Of a stretch of DNA of 37,977 nt, positions 1 through 8,058 are shown in pieces. The position numbers and the translations under genes are program-made. The DNA lies in assembly GCF_001908235.1 (NCBI RefSeq), contig NZ_LGHK01000148.1, positions 1 through 37,977 of the forward strand, written 5' to 3'. The DNA is from Bradyrhizobium sp. NAS96.2. GTDB lineage: Bacteria > Pseudomonadota > Alphaproteobacteria > Rhizobiales > Xanthobacteraceae. Below the pieces are notes generated by a model. It saw only the letters and a list, made by a program, of their open reading frames with translations. It made no database searches and was not told the DNA's origin. Position 1 is the first letter of the stretch. Every line of letters begins with the position of its first letter.

Positions 1-260
1 AGCCGTGGCATGATCAATCAGGGAAAGCCGTCCCCGCCTTCCGGCTCCCCTGCAAATCAGAAACGAAGGCGACAGATCACGAGCTACAAAAACACGACAT
101 CTTCACCCGCTACGGACAGTTGCCGTGTCGAACGCCGGCAGCCCGCCGGCTCCTTTGCATGGGGTTGTTTTTGATATTTTGATAGTGTGCCCCTGCAACG
201 GCATGGCCGGCACAAGCCCGGCCATGCTGTCGTGATAGCTCTGCCGCAAGCGAGAGAAGA
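1..260. other. Left-edge region without a confident gene
   Basis: I see no supported gene here. Two plus-strand frames stay open from the left edge for about 58 codons, ending near 174-180, but neither translation resembles a protein family and both are rich in Arg, Ser and Pro, as random GC-rich frames are. The region has a short GCCGGC dyad with a 5-base loop near 136-152 and a longer hairpin at 201-227. A gene entering from the left and ending near 174 cannot be excluded. Confidence 0.4.
201..227. terminator. Strong hairpin downstream of the SDR gene, possible bidirectional terminator
   Basis: A perfect 10-bp stem (GCATGGCCGG paired with CCGGCCATGC) closes a 7-base loop. It lies 34 bases past the stop codon of the minus-strand SDR gene. 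Neither side has a clear U-run, so it is not a textbook intrinsic terminator. It may act as an RNA 3'-end stabiliser or a weak terminator. Confidence 0.4.
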
Positions 261-1022
261 TCAGCCCCGCCCCACGAACGGCATCTTGGTAGCCATCACC
301 GTCATGAACAGCACGTTGGCGTCGAGCGGCAGACCGGCCATGTAGGCGACGGCGTCGCCGACCGCCTTCGCATCCATGCGCGGCTCGTGCTTGGTGGTGC
401 CGTCCGGCTGCAGCACGCCGGGGCCGTTGACCATGCGGTCGGTCATGGGGGTCGCGGCATTGCCGATATCGACCTGGCCGACCGCGATGTCATACATGCG
501 GCCGTCGAGGTTGGAGGCCTTGGTGAGGCCGGTGATGGCGTGCTTGGTCGAGGTGTAGGCCGCCGAGAACGGCCGCGGCGCATGCGCCGAGATCGAGCCG
601 TTGTTGATGATGCGGCCGCCGCGCGGCGACTGGTCCTTCATGATGCGGAAGGCGTGCTGGGTGCACAGGAACGGCGCGGTGAGGTTGGTGTTGACCACGG
701 CCTGCCACTGCTCGAGCGGCAGGTCCTCGAAATGCACCGGCGGCGCGCCCATGCCGGCATTGTTGAAGAGCACGTCGAGCCGGCCGTAGGTCGCCTTCAC
801 CTTGTCGAACAGCGCGGCGATCGCAGCCGGATTGGCCATGTCGGCGGTGATGCAGAGGCTCTTGCCGGCGGGGCCGAGCTTGGCGGTCTCTTCCAGCATC
901 TCCAGGCGGCGCCCGACGAGCACCACGGTGTAGCCCTTGTCCATCAAAGCGAGCGATGCTGCGCGTCCGACGCCGGTGCCGGCGCCGGTCACGAGCGCGA
1001 TCTTGCTGGTTGCCTCAGTCAT
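261..1022 (-). CDS. SDR family NAD(P)-dependent oxidoreductase
   Basis: This is a classical short-chain dehydrogenase/reductase of 253 residues, the usual family length. The Rossmann glycine motif TGAGTGVG is at residues 12-19, NNAG at 87-90, and the catalytic set reads Ser143, Tyr156 and Lys160 (YTSTK). The family reduces or oxidises carbonyl/hydroxyl groups with NAD(P)H in the cytoplasm, and the substrate cannot be read from sequence. The ATG at 1022 is preceded by a purine-rich AGAGGAAA stretch. The gene lies 14 bases downstream of the Anbu peptidase gene on the same strand, so the two probably share a transcript. A functional link to Anbu is only inferred from that spacing. Confidence 0.9.
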   Translation of the reverse strand: MTEATSKIALVTGAGTGVGRAASLALMDKGYTVVLVGRRLEMLEETAKLGPAGKSLCITADMANPAAIAALFDKVKATYGRLDVLFNNAGMGAPPVHFEDLPLEQWQAVVNTNLTAPFLCTQHAFRIMKDQSPRGGRIINNGSISAHAPRPFSAAYTSTKHAITGLTKASNLDGRMYDIAVGQVDIGNAATPMTDRMVNGPGVLQPDGTTKHEPRMDAKAVGDAVAYMAGLPLDANVLFMTVMATKMPFVGRG

Positions 1023-1036
1023 CTCTCAGTTTCCTC

Positions 1037-1798
1037 TTACTTGGTTTTTGCTTCGGTTTCGTTCTTGTAGGGTGGGCGTGGAATGTTCTGGTGTGCGGCG
1101 CGCAGCGCCGCCGACCACCGCGAGCGCAGGTCGTGGAAATAGGGCTCGCCGGCCTCGATGCGATGGTTGAGGTCGGCCTCGCAGACGTCGGCGCGCACCA
1201 CCAGCACGTCGATCGGCAGGCCGACGCCGAGGTTGGAGCGCATGGTCGAATCCATCGAGATCAGCCCGGTCTTCAGCGCCTCGTAGAGCTCGACGTCGAA
1301 ATGCATGGCGCGGTCGAGCACCGGCTTGCCGTATTTGTGCTCGCCGATCTGCAGATAGGGTGTGTCGGTGGTGCACTCGATGAAATTGCCGGCGGTGTAG
1401 ACCATGAACAGCCGCATCCGCGAGCCCTTGATCTGGCCGCCGAACAGGAACGAGACGTCGAAGGAGATATCCTCCGAACGCAGCGCTTCGCCCTCGGTGG
1501 CGTGCACCGAGCGGATGGCGCGGCCGATCCGCTGCGCCGCCTGGAACATGGTCGGCGCGTTCATCAGCGTCTCGAGCTCGCCGGTGTGCGGGTCTTCCAT
1601 GCCCTCGGTCAGGGTCGACAGCACCGACTGGCTGATCGCCAGATTGCCGGCGCTGGCGATCGCCATGATGCGCTCGCCGGGCTTTTCGAAGATGTGCAGC
1701 TTGCGGAAGGTCGAGACGTTGTCTAGGCCGGCATTGGTGCGGGTATCGGCAATCATGACGAGGCCGTCGCGCACCAGAATTCCGCAGCAATAGGTCAT
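1037..1798 (-). CDS. Anbu (ancestral beta-subunit) proteasome-type peptidase
   Basis: This 253-residue protein belongs to the Ntn-hydrolase proteasome/HslV superfamily, Anbu branch. It begins MTYCCG, so removal of the initiator Met would expose Thr2 as the nucleophile. Asp18 (in IADTRT) and Lys33 (in FRKL) match the conserved Asp17/Lys33-type active-site pair. Anbu proteins form self-compartmentalised rings in the cytoplasm, and their natural substrate is not established. In many proteobacteria the gene sits beside transglutaminase, alpha-E and ATP-grasp genes. Here those partners are on the same strand but begin about 6.8 kb away, at 8629-12051. An SDR gene follows 14 bases downstream. The family call is firm; the role is not. 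Confidence 0.93.
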   Translation of the reverse strand: MTYCCGILVRDGLVMIADTRTNAGLDNVSTFRKLHIFEKPGERIMAIASAGNLAISQSVLSTLTEGMEDPHTGELETLMNAPTMFQAAQRIGRAIRSVHATEGEALRSEDISFDVSFLFGGQIKGSRMRLFMVYTAGNFIECTTDTPYLQIGEHKYGKPVLDRAMHFDVELYEALKTGLISMDSTMRSNLGVGLPIDVLVVRADVCEADLNHRIEAGEPYFHDLRSRWSAALRAAHQNIPRPPYKNETEAKTK

Positions 1799-2099
1799 TT
1801 CCAGTCCTCAAACGGTCCGAGTTTCTCGGCGCCAAACGTGTAGCCAATTTCGAGGTCGCATCCAACCCTAATTCCCCGTGACGGGACATGCGGCAGCCGG
1901 TCAAAAAAGGGGAGGGGCCCGATCGCGGAGATCGCCTGTCGGCATCTGTTCCCGCCATCGGCTGTCCGGACTTGTGGGCTCCGGTCCGCTCTGCGTTGCA
2001 TGCATCCGGCAATGATCCGTGCCCCCTGTCATTGCGAGGCACCTGGCCTTGTGATCGACTGGCCGCAACCGACAACAACAAGAATTCCGGGAGGCGAGA
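1799..2099. promoter_or_regulatory. Divergent intergenic region, Anbu (minus) / solute-binding protein (plus)
   Basis: These 301 bases separate divergent genes and must hold both promoters, though I cannot pick out convincing -35/-10 boxes. A purine-rich GGGAGGCGAG ribosome binding site sits just before the ATG at 2100. At about 2029-2039 there is a lone TCATTGCGAGG, which matches the outer tip of the palindromic repeats at 8526 and 13582. It looks like a decayed half-copy. Confidence 0.5.
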
Positions 2100-3710
2100 A
2101 TGTCGTTCAAACTGGCCGCATGCGTTGTGACTTTGGGCATCGCGGCGATGGCGGCGACCCCCGCATCGGCGCAGAAGAAGGGCGGCACGCTGCGGCTCTA
2201 TCACAACGACAATCCGCCCTCGACCTCGCTGCTTGAGGAGTCCACCATCGCCTCGGTGATGCCGTTCGCGGCGGTCTTCAACAACCTCGTGGTGTTCGAT
2301 CCGGCCAAGGTGCATGAAAGCATCGATACCGTGATCCCCGATCTCGCCGAGAGCTGGTCGTGGGACCCGACCAACACCAAGCTCACGTTCAAGCTGCATC
2401 ACGGCGTGAAATGGCACGATGGCCAGCCGTTCACCGCCAAGGACGTGCAATGCACCTGGCGGATGCTGATCGGCAAGAGCGAGACCCAAGATTCCAAAAC
2501 CCCGGACTTCAAGCGTAATCCGCGCAAGGTGTGGTACTCGAAGCTGAAAGATGTGAGCGTCAACGGTGACGATGAAGCGACCTTCGAACTGACAGAACCG
2601 CAGCCCGGCCTGCTGGCGCTGCTCGCCAGTGCCTTCTCGGTGGTCTATCCCTGCCATGTGCCGCAGCAGGTGATGCGCACCAAGCCTGTTGGCACCGGCC
2701 CGTTCAAGTTCGTCGAGTTCCGGCGCGGCGATTCCATTCGTCTGGTTCGCAATCCCGACTACTTCAAGAAGGATCGGCCGTATCTCGACGAGATCACGGT
2801 GCGGTCGATCGACAGCCGTGCCACGCGGATGCTGGCGTTCGCGACCGGCGACTATGACATCACCTTTCCGTCCGACGTCAGCATTCCCCTGATGAAGGAC
2901 GTCGAGGCGCGAGCGCCGAACGCGATCTGCGAGATGACGTCGACCAATCTGCAGATCAATCTTTTGGTCAACCGGGTCAATCCGCCGTTCGACAATCCCG
3001 ATATCCGCAAGGCGATGTCGCTGGCGCTGGACCGCAAGGCGTTCAACAGCATCCTGTTCGAGGGCAGCGGGCGGCTCGGCGGTGCCATGCAGGCCAAGCC
3101 GGAAGGCGAGTGGGGCATGCCGCCGGAGATCCTGTCGACGCTGATGGGATACGGCGCCGATACCGAGAAGAATCTCGCGGATGCGCAGGCGATCATGCAG
3201 AAGCTCGGCTACAGCGATGCCAAGCCGCTGTCGATCAAGATCCAGACCCGCAATTTGCCGACCTATCGCGACCCGGCCGTGATCCTCGCCGACCAGCTCA
3301 AGAAGATCTACATCGTCGCCGAGCTCGATATTTTGGATACGCCGCGCTGGTACTCGCGGCTGCAGCGCAAGGACTACACGATCGGCCTCAATGTCACCGG
3401 CGTCAGCGTCGATGATCCCGACGGCAATCTGGTCGAGAACTATTCCTGCAACTCCGAGCGCAACTACACCCAGTATTGCAACGCCGAGGTCGACAAGCTC
3501 CTCGCGGCGCAGTCGCGCGAGGTCGACAAGGACAAGCGCCGCAAGATCGTGTTCGACATCGAGCGCATCCTGGTCGACGATGCCGCGCGGCCGGTCATCC
3601 TGCACTCATCGGCCGGCAATTGCTGGCAGCCCTACGTGAAGAACTTTCATCCGCACGACAACAGCCAGTACAACAATCTGCGCTTCGAGGATGTCTGGCT
3701 GGATAAGTAA
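2100..3710 (+). CDS. ABC transporter substrate-binding protein, family 5 (oligopeptide type)
   Basis: This 536-residue periplasmic binding protein is of the SBP_bac_5 (DppA/OppA) type. An N-terminal signal peptide of about 25 residues ends ATPASA, with cleavage likely before QKKGG. Family landmarks follow: a segment beginning VIPDLAESW near residue 80, LKHGVKWHDGQPFTAKDV-like text near 100, GTGPFKFVEF near 200, and NPDIRKAMSLALDR near 300. It would bind peptides or similar solutes outside the inner membrane and hand them to a permease. No permease or ATPase gene is adjacent, so it is an orphan binding protein and may use a transporter elsewhere, possibly the one at 26040-29533. The start has a clear GGGAGG ribosome binding site. 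The substrate is unknown. Confidence 0.92.
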   Translation: MSFKLAACVVTLGIAAMAATPASAQKKGGTLRLYHNDNPPSTSLLEESTIASVMPFAAVFNNLVVFDPAKVHESIDTVIPDLAESWSWDPTNTKLTFKLHHGVKWHDGQPFTAKDVQCTWRMLIGKSETQDSKTPDFKRNPRKVWYSKLKDVSVNGDDEATFELTEPQPGLLALLASAFSVVYPCHVPQQVMRTKPVGTGPFKFVEFRRGDSIRLVRNPDYFKKDRPYLDEITVRSIDSRATRMLAFATGDYDITFPSDVSIPLMKDVEARAPNAICEMTSTNLQINLLVNRVNPPFDNPDIRKAMSLALDRKAFNSILFEGSGRLGGAMQAKPEGEWGMPPEILSTLMGYGADTEKNLADAQAIMQKLGYSDAKPLSIKIQTRNLPTYRDPAVILADQLKKIYIVAELDILDTPRWYSRLQRKDYTIGLNVTGVSVDDPDGNLVENYSCNSERNYTQYCNAEVDKLLAAQSREVDKDKRRKIVFDIERILVDDAARPVILHSSAGNCWQPYVKNFHPHDNSQYNNLRFEDVWLDK

Positions 3711-3725
3711 CGCATATCACCCGCT

Positions 3726-3747
3726 GGCGACGGCATACGCCGTCGCC
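3726..3747 (+). terminator. Probable terminator hairpin after the solute-binding protein
   Basis: A 9-bp GC stem (GGCGACGGC with GCCGTCGCC) around a 4-base loop starts 15 bases after the stop codon of the solute-binding protein. It is followed by TTCGTGCGTTT, a broken T-run. The position and stem favour intrinsic termination of that gene; the weak T-tract lowers confidence. Confidence 0.5.
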
Positions 3748-3824
3748 TTCGTGCGTTTCGCGTCTTCATTCATTCACGCGACCAAGAGCGGCCGCGTAGC
3801 GATCCATCGGGATATCCGAAGCCG

Positions 3825-4118
3825 CTACGGGAGCTCGGATATCAGCTTGGTCCACTCGGCCTCGGGCCACGCCCGCGAGGTGCAGGTCCGTATGTTTCCC
3901 ATTGAGCTGAGGGCAAGCGCGAGCTTCGTGATGTTGTCGCCGAGTGGCGCTTCGGCGAGGAGAAGAATGTCATGCTCGCCGGAGGTGAGGTAGACCTCCT
4001 TGATTTCGACACCCAGCTTCTGGGCGAGTTCTCTCGCCGCTTTGCTGCGCTTGGGGGCTTCCCTGACATTACGAATTCCCTGGTCGGTCCAGTCGATCCT
4101 CAATATGAATGTCGCCAT
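3825..4118 (-). CDS. GYD domain-containing protein
   Basis: This is a small cytoplasmic protein of 97 residues with the ferredoxin-like GYD fold. The hallmark motif appears as SGEHDILLLAEAP near residues 42-54, with GEHD in place of the usual G-x-YD. The C-terminus contains RAWPEAEWTKLI. GYD proteins have no well-defined activity. I start at the ATG at 4118 rather than an in-frame TTG at 4130, because GGAG lies just upstream of the ATG. A perfect dyad (CTGCCGCG-TG-CGCGGCAG, 4150-4167) lies 32-49 bases upstream and could be an operator. The family call is good; the function is unknown. Confidence 0.82.
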   Translation of the reverse strand: MATFILRIDWTDQGIRNVREAPKRSKAARELAQKLGVEIKEVYLTSGEHDILLLAEAPLGDNITKLALALSSMGNIRTCTSRAWPEAEWTKLISELP

Positions 4119-4466
4119 GTCGTCCTCCAAGGGTTATGCATTCCCTTGTCTGCCGCGTGCGCGGCAGGCCAACTTGCTTCACGTTGAAGTTGAGGGAGCG
4201 CCACATAAGGCAGGCGCTGCTATCAGACTGAGATGCCTGCCGACGGCCTGACCGCTGCCCGTTCCTTCAAACGGCGACGTCGGCCCGTCCCGTCTCAAAG
4301 GGCAGCTCGGTGTAGATTACGCCACGTCGCTTGTTCGAGAAAGAGGGCTCCCCACGTTGTGATCGGGAAAGCCGTGGCGAGGCTCGGCGATCCCTCGACA
4401 TTCGCGTAAGCGAGGGCACTGCGTCGGGATCAGACGCTCTGCGCAAGGACTGCCATCTGGTACAAG
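4119..4466. other. Non-coding 348-bp stretch with several inverted repeats
   Basis: I find no supported gene. The stretch holds the dyad at 4150-4167, a wider inverted repeat GGCAGGC/GCCTGCC at 4209-4215 and 4235-4241, and CCCTCG/CGAGGG at 4392-4397 and 4411-4416. On the minus strand an open stretch ends in a protein-like tail (about RGVIYTELPFETGRADVAV, stop near 4265), possibly a decayed gene end. It has no usable start or family match. Confidence 0.4.
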
Positions 4467-4784
4467 TCAGGTGTGGGTGTAGTCACCAGGTTTCAATCCG
4501 AGCGCTTTGACAGCCGCTTCGGGAAGTGGCGCCCAAGCCTCGACCCTTTCATTCGGGGCCATCATTTTCGCAACAATTGCCGTGGCCTTTGCCGCGTCTC
4601 CTTCAGCCACGAAGAAGACCGAGCGAACAGGCGGGCCGCCGTCCAACGGCTCAGTTGTTACGAGGACAACCTGACCATTTGCCATGCTCTCATATACCGC
4701 TATTGCGGCGCTGATTCCACGGATACCGTCGATCGATCCGTGAGCCGCGCGCGCGCCAAGAGAGAAGCTGCCATGGTATTGCAT
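4467..4784 (-). CDS. Small protein of unknown function
   Basis: This is an open frame of 105 residues from the ATG at 4784, or 72 residues from an internal ATG at 4685. I do not recognise the family. The part after residue 34 reads like a compact alpha/beta domain: GQVVLVTTEP, then RSVFFVAEG, then a helix DAAKATAIVAKMM. The N-terminal 33 residues are less convincing and the first ATG has no clear ribosome binding site, so the shorter form is plausible. There is no signal peptide, membrane segment or metal motif. It sits divergently from the 2-oxo acid dehydrogenase operon and next to the GYD gene. It has the size and beta-alpha pattern of ferredoxin-like GYD relatives, but that is only a guess. 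Confidence 0.55.
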   Translation of the reverse strand: MQYHGSFSLGARAAHGSIDGIRGISAAIAVYESMANGQVVLVTTEPLDGGPPVRSVFFVAEGDAAKATAIVAKMMAPNERVEAWAPLPEAAVKALGLKPGDYTHT

Positions 4785-4848
4785 CGTCGTGGCCCGAACA
4801 CCAAATAGCTAGACGTGGGAGGCAGAACCGCTCCAGGAGTGAGCGCGC

Positions 4849-5946
4849 TTGGCCAGCAAAAGAGCAAACGAAGAGCTCCCCGTTATTGCGCGCTTTGAGG
4901 TGCGCCGCCGCAATTATCTCGCGCCCGACGGCTCGATCGACCGGCCGCTTCCCGCCTTCGCTGCAGATGCCCGACTGCTCGTCGAGCTTTACCGGTCGAT
5001 GGTGCTCTTGCGCCTGTTTGACCGAAAGGCTGTTGCGTTGCAGCGCACCGGTCGACTTGGAACCTACGCCGTTTCGCTCGGCCAGGAGGCGGTGTCGGTC
5101 GGCATCGCGAGTGCGATGCGGGAAGATGACGTTCTGCTGCCCTCTTATCGCGACAATGGCGCGTTGCTCTGGCGTGGCGTCAAGCCGGAGGAGATCCTGC
5201 TGTTCTGGGGCGGCGATGAACGAGGCAATCACTTCTCCGGTCCGCGCCACGATTTCCCGTTCTGCGTTCCCGTCGGATCACAGGCACCGCACGCCGCCGG
5301 TGTTGCCTATGCCCTGAAGCTGCGCAAGGAGCCGCGCGTGGCCGTCTGCTTGTTCGGCGATGGCGCGACCTCGAAAGGCGACGTTTACGAGGCCATGAAT
5401 TTCGCCGGCGTTCACAAATTGCCGCTCGTGTTCGTCGCCACCAACAATCAATGGGCCATATCGGTGCCGCTGCGGCTACAGACGGGGGCCGAGACGCTGG
5501 CGCAGAAGGCCATCGCCGCAGGGTTCAGCGGCGAGCAGGTGGACGGAAGTGACGTGGTGGCGATGCGTGCCGCCGCCGAGGAGGCCATTGCCGCAGCCCG
5601 CGATGGCAAGGGCCCTCACTTCATCGAAGCGGTGACCTACCGGCTCGGCGATCATACAACTTCCGATGATGCATCGCGCTATCGTTCGGCCGATGCAGTG
5701 CAGGCGCACTGGAAGGAAGAGCCGGTCGCACGGCTCAGGTCCTATCTCGTCGGCCGGAAGATGTGGACCAAGGCCGACGAGGAGCAGCTTGCCGCCGAGT
5801 GCCATGAGCGCATCGAGGCGGCGGTGGAGCGCTATCTAAAGACGCCGCCGCGCCGGGCGGAAACCATGTTCGACAACCTCTATGCCGAACTGCCCGAAGC
5901 GTATGCCGAGCAGCGCCGCGAACTCGCGGGAGAGGACGATGCCTGA
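4849..5946 (+). CDS. 2-oxo acid dehydrogenase E1 component, alpha subunit
   Basis: This is the 365-residue thiamine-diphosphate-dependent E1-alpha subunit of a pyruvate / branched-chain 2-oxo acid dehydrogenase. The ThDP/Mg motif runs from GDGATS at residues 170-175 to the Asn-Asn pair at 199-200. The sequence around PVGSQAPHAAGVAYALK is typical of the two-chain (alpha2beta2) E1 type rather than the single-chain AceE. It decarboxylates the 2-oxo acid and, with E1-beta, transfers the acyl group to lipoyl-E2. The start is a TTG at 4849 with AGGAG nine bases upstream; the next in-frame ATG would remove conserved sequence. The gene overlaps E1-beta by 8 bases, implying coupled translation. Acetoin dehydrogenase is an alternative, and the substrate is not decided by sequence. 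Confidence 0.9.
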   Translation: MASKRANEELPVIARFEVRRRNYLAPDGSIDRPLPAFAADARLLVELYRSMVLLRLFDRKAVALQRTGRLGTYAVSLGQEAVSVGIASAMREDDVLLPSYRDNGALLWRGVKPEEILLFWGGDERGNHFSGPRHDFPFCVPVGSQAPHAAGVAYALKLRKEPRVAVCLFGDGATSKGDVYEAMNFAGVHKLPLVFVATNNQWAISVPLRLQTGAETLAQKAIAAGFSGEQVDGSDVVAMRAAAEEAIAAARDGKGPHFIEAVTYRLGDHTTSDDASRYRSADAVQAHWKEEPVARLRSYLVGRKMWTKADEEQLAAECHERIEAAVERYLKTPPRRAETMFDNLYAELPEAYAEQRRELAGEDDA

Positions 5947-6919
5947 AGTCACATTGGTCGAAGCCATCAATCTGGCTCTCGGCCGCGCCATGGCGGATGA
6001 TCCTGATGTGGTCGTGCTCGGCGAGGATGTCGGCGTCAATGGCGGCGTCTTCCGCGCGACCGTCGGCTTGCAGGAGCGCTTTGGTCCGGAGCGCGTCCTC
6101 GATACACCGCTTGCCGAACTCCTGATCAGCGGACTTTGCGTCGGTATGGCCGCGCAGGGATTGAAGCCCGTCGGCGAAATCCAGTTCATGGGATTCATTT
6201 ATCCCTGTCTCGATCAGCTGGTGAATCACGCATCACGGATGCGCAACCGTACCCAGGGACGGCTCACCTGTCCGATGGTCCTGCGCACGCCGCATGGTGC
6301 CGGCATTCGCGCGCCCGAGCACCATTCCGAAAGCACTGAGGCGATGCTCGCCCATATTCCGGGCTTGCGTGTCGTCATGCCTTCGTCGCCGGAGCGCGCC
6401 TATGGACTTCTCCTCGCCGCGATCCGCGATCCAGATCCGGTGGTGTTCCTGGAGCCGACGCGGTTGTACCGCGCGGCGAAAGGCGAGGTGGATGACAACG
6501 GCGAAGCCTTGCCGCTGGATCTCGCCTTCATCCTGAGGGAAGGTCGCGACGTCACGCTGATCAGCTGGGGCGCGATGCTGAAGGAAACGATGGCCGCGGC
6601 GGACGCGCTCGCCGATGAGGGCATCGCTGCCGAGGTTATCGACCTCGCCACGCTCAAGCCTTACGATGAAAACACCGTGCTCGGTTCGGTCGCAAAGACC
6701 GGGCGCTGCGTCATCGTGCACGAGGCCGCGCACACCGGTGGATTTGGCGGGGAGATCGCAGCCCTCATTGCCGAGCGCGGACTATCCTCGCTGCTCGCAC
6801 CCGTGACCCGCGTTACCGGTTACGACACGGTCATTCCGATGGCCCGCCTCGAGCAACGCTACATGCCGTCGGTCGGACGCATCGTGACCGCAGCCCGAAA
6901 GGCGTGCCAGTACAACTGA
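5939..6919 (+). CDS. 2-oxo acid dehydrogenase E1 component, beta subunit
   Basis: This is the 326-residue E1-beta partner, starting MPEVTLVEAINLAL at 5939. An upstream in-frame ATG at 5882 only adds residues that overlap E1-alpha. Family landmarks include VVVLGEDVGVNGGVFRAT near 25-42, DTPLAE near 58-63 with the ThDP-activating Glu, and the transketolase C-terminal domain from about residue 195 (VTLISWGAML, then VIDLATLKPYD). Together with E1-alpha it forms the alpha2beta2 heterotetramer. The start codon lies inside the end of E1-alpha and the stop is 20 bases before the chosen E2 start, so the three genes form one operon. Confidence 0.92.
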   Translation: MPEVTLVEAINLALGRAMADDPDVVVLGEDVGVNGGVFRATVGLQERFGPERVLDTPLAELLISGLCVGMAAQGLKPVGEIQFMGFIYPCLDQLVNHASRMRNRTQGRLTCPMVLRTPHGAGIRAPEHHSESTEAMLAHIPGLRVVMPSSPERAYGLLLAAIRDPDPVVFLEPTRLYRAAKGEVDDNGEALPLDLAFILREGRDVTLISWGAMLKETMAAADALADEGIAAEVIDLATLKPYDENTVLGSVAKTGRCVIVHEAAHTGGFGGEIAALIAERGLSSLLAPVTRVTGYDTVIPMARLEQRYMPSVGRIVTAARKACQYN

Positions 6920-6939
6920 ACACCAACGGACCTCGTGCC

Positions 6940-8037
6940 ATGCGCCAGTTCACGTTGCCGGACCTTGGTGAAGGTCTTGAAGAAGCAGAGATCGTCACCT
7001 GGTACGTCAACGAGGGCGATCACGTCGTGACCGATCAGCCGCTCGTTTCGGTCGAGACCGACAAGGCGGTGGTCGAGATACCGGCGCCGTCGAGCGGACG
7101 GATCGCGCGCTTGTTCGGTACCAAGGGCGATATCGTGAAGGTCGGCGCGCCGCTCGTGGAGTTTGCCGAGGACGCCGGGCAGGACACCGGCACGATCGTG
7201 GGCGAGCTCGGCGCCGGCGAGCAACGGCCGGCGGTAGCAACGGCTTCGGCGCCGAGCACGCAGGGAGCTCAGGTGTTTCCGGCAGTGCGCGCGCTCGCGC
7301 GCAAGCTTGACGTCGCACTCGATCTCGTCGAGGCGACGGGGCCCGGCGGCACCATCACGCGGGCCGATGTCGAGCGGGCGGCAAAGCGGATGGCTCCTGG
7401 CGGACCCGCCGAGCCGCTGCGCGGCTTGCGCCGCGCGATGGCCCAACGCATGGCGGCAGCGCACGCGGAAATCGTCCCGGCAACGGTCACCGATGAAGCT
7501 GATATCCAGGGGTGGCGGCAGGGCGAGGATGTGACGATCCGCCTGGCGCGGGCGATTGCCGCCGCCTGCAAGGCAGAGCCCGCACTCAATACCTGGTATC
7601 ATTCCGGCGCGGGAGAACGGCGCTTGATCGAGCGCATCGATCTCGGCATCGCCGTCGACACCGGCGGCGGCCTGATCGTTCCCGTGCTGCGCAACGTCGC
7701 GGAGCGGAGCGTATCGGATCTGCGGGCTGGACTGGACCGTCTGCGAGCCGACGCAATCGCACGTGCGATACCCCCGGAAGAGCTGCGCGGTGCGACGATC
7801 ACGCTGTCGAATTTCGGCATGATCGGAGGCCGGTTTGCCAATCTCATCATCGTGCCGCCGCAGACGGCGATCGTCGGTGCCGGGCGGATATCGGAGCGCG
7901 TGGTCGCGCATCAGGGGCAAGTTGCAGTGAGACGCACGCTGCCGCTATCGCTCACCTTCGACCATCGGGTGGTAACGGGCGGCGAAGCGGCCCGTTTCCT
8001 GGTTGCGCTCAAGTCCGACGTCGAGCGCATTTCGTGA
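6940..8037 (+). CDS. Dihydrolipoamide acyltransferase (E2) of the 2-oxo acid dehydrogenase complex
   Basis: This 365-residue E2 has one lipoyl domain (about 1-75, lipoylated Lys42 in VETDKAV), a flexible linker, a peripheral subunit-binding domain (about 108-146, FPAVRALARKLDV) and the acyltransferase core. It accepts the acyl group from E1 and passes it to CoA. The active-site motif near the C-terminus reads DHRVVTGGEAARF: the catalytic His is present, but the usual Asp of DHRxxDG is Thr. I start at the ATG at 6940, which opens directly into the lipoyl domain. A GTG at 6904 would add 12 residues and overlap E1-beta. No E3 gene follows, so the complex must borrow one. Confidence 0.9.
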   Translation: MRQFTLPDLGEGLEEAEIVTWYVNEGDHVVTDQPLVSVETDKAVVEIPAPSSGRIARLFGTKGDIVKVGAPLVEFAEDAGQDTGTIVGELGAGEQRPAVATASAPSTQGAQVFPAVRALARKLDVALDLVEATGPGGTITRADVERAAKRMAPGGPAEPLRGLRRAMAQRMAAAHAEIVPATVTDEADIQGWRQGEDVTIRLARAIAAACKAEPALNTWYHSGAGERRLIERIDLGIAVDTGGGLIVPVLRNVAERSVSDLRAGLDRLRADAIARAIPPEELRGATITLSNFGMIGGRFANLIIVPPQTAIVGAGRISERVVAHQGQVAVRRTLPLSLTFDHRVVTGGEAARFLVALKSDVERIS

Positions 8038-8058
8038 CATCACTGATTCGCGAGAGCG

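Noticed and set aside
1..174. Possible C-terminal gene fragment entering from the left edge
   Set aside because: Two frames are open to similar length and neither translation shows a domain.
1026..3605. Minus-strand frame of 859 codons
   Set aside because: It runs antisense through the solute-binding protein and in another frame through Anbu. The translation is Arg/Asp/Val-rich without family motifs, as expected from codon bias in GC-rich DNA.
4246..4430. Minus-strand open stretch ending in RGVIYTELPFETGRADVAV
   Set aside because: The tail looks protein-like, but there is no start codon with a ribosome binding site, no family match, and the other frames are equally open for a while. I kept it only as a note in the gap entry.
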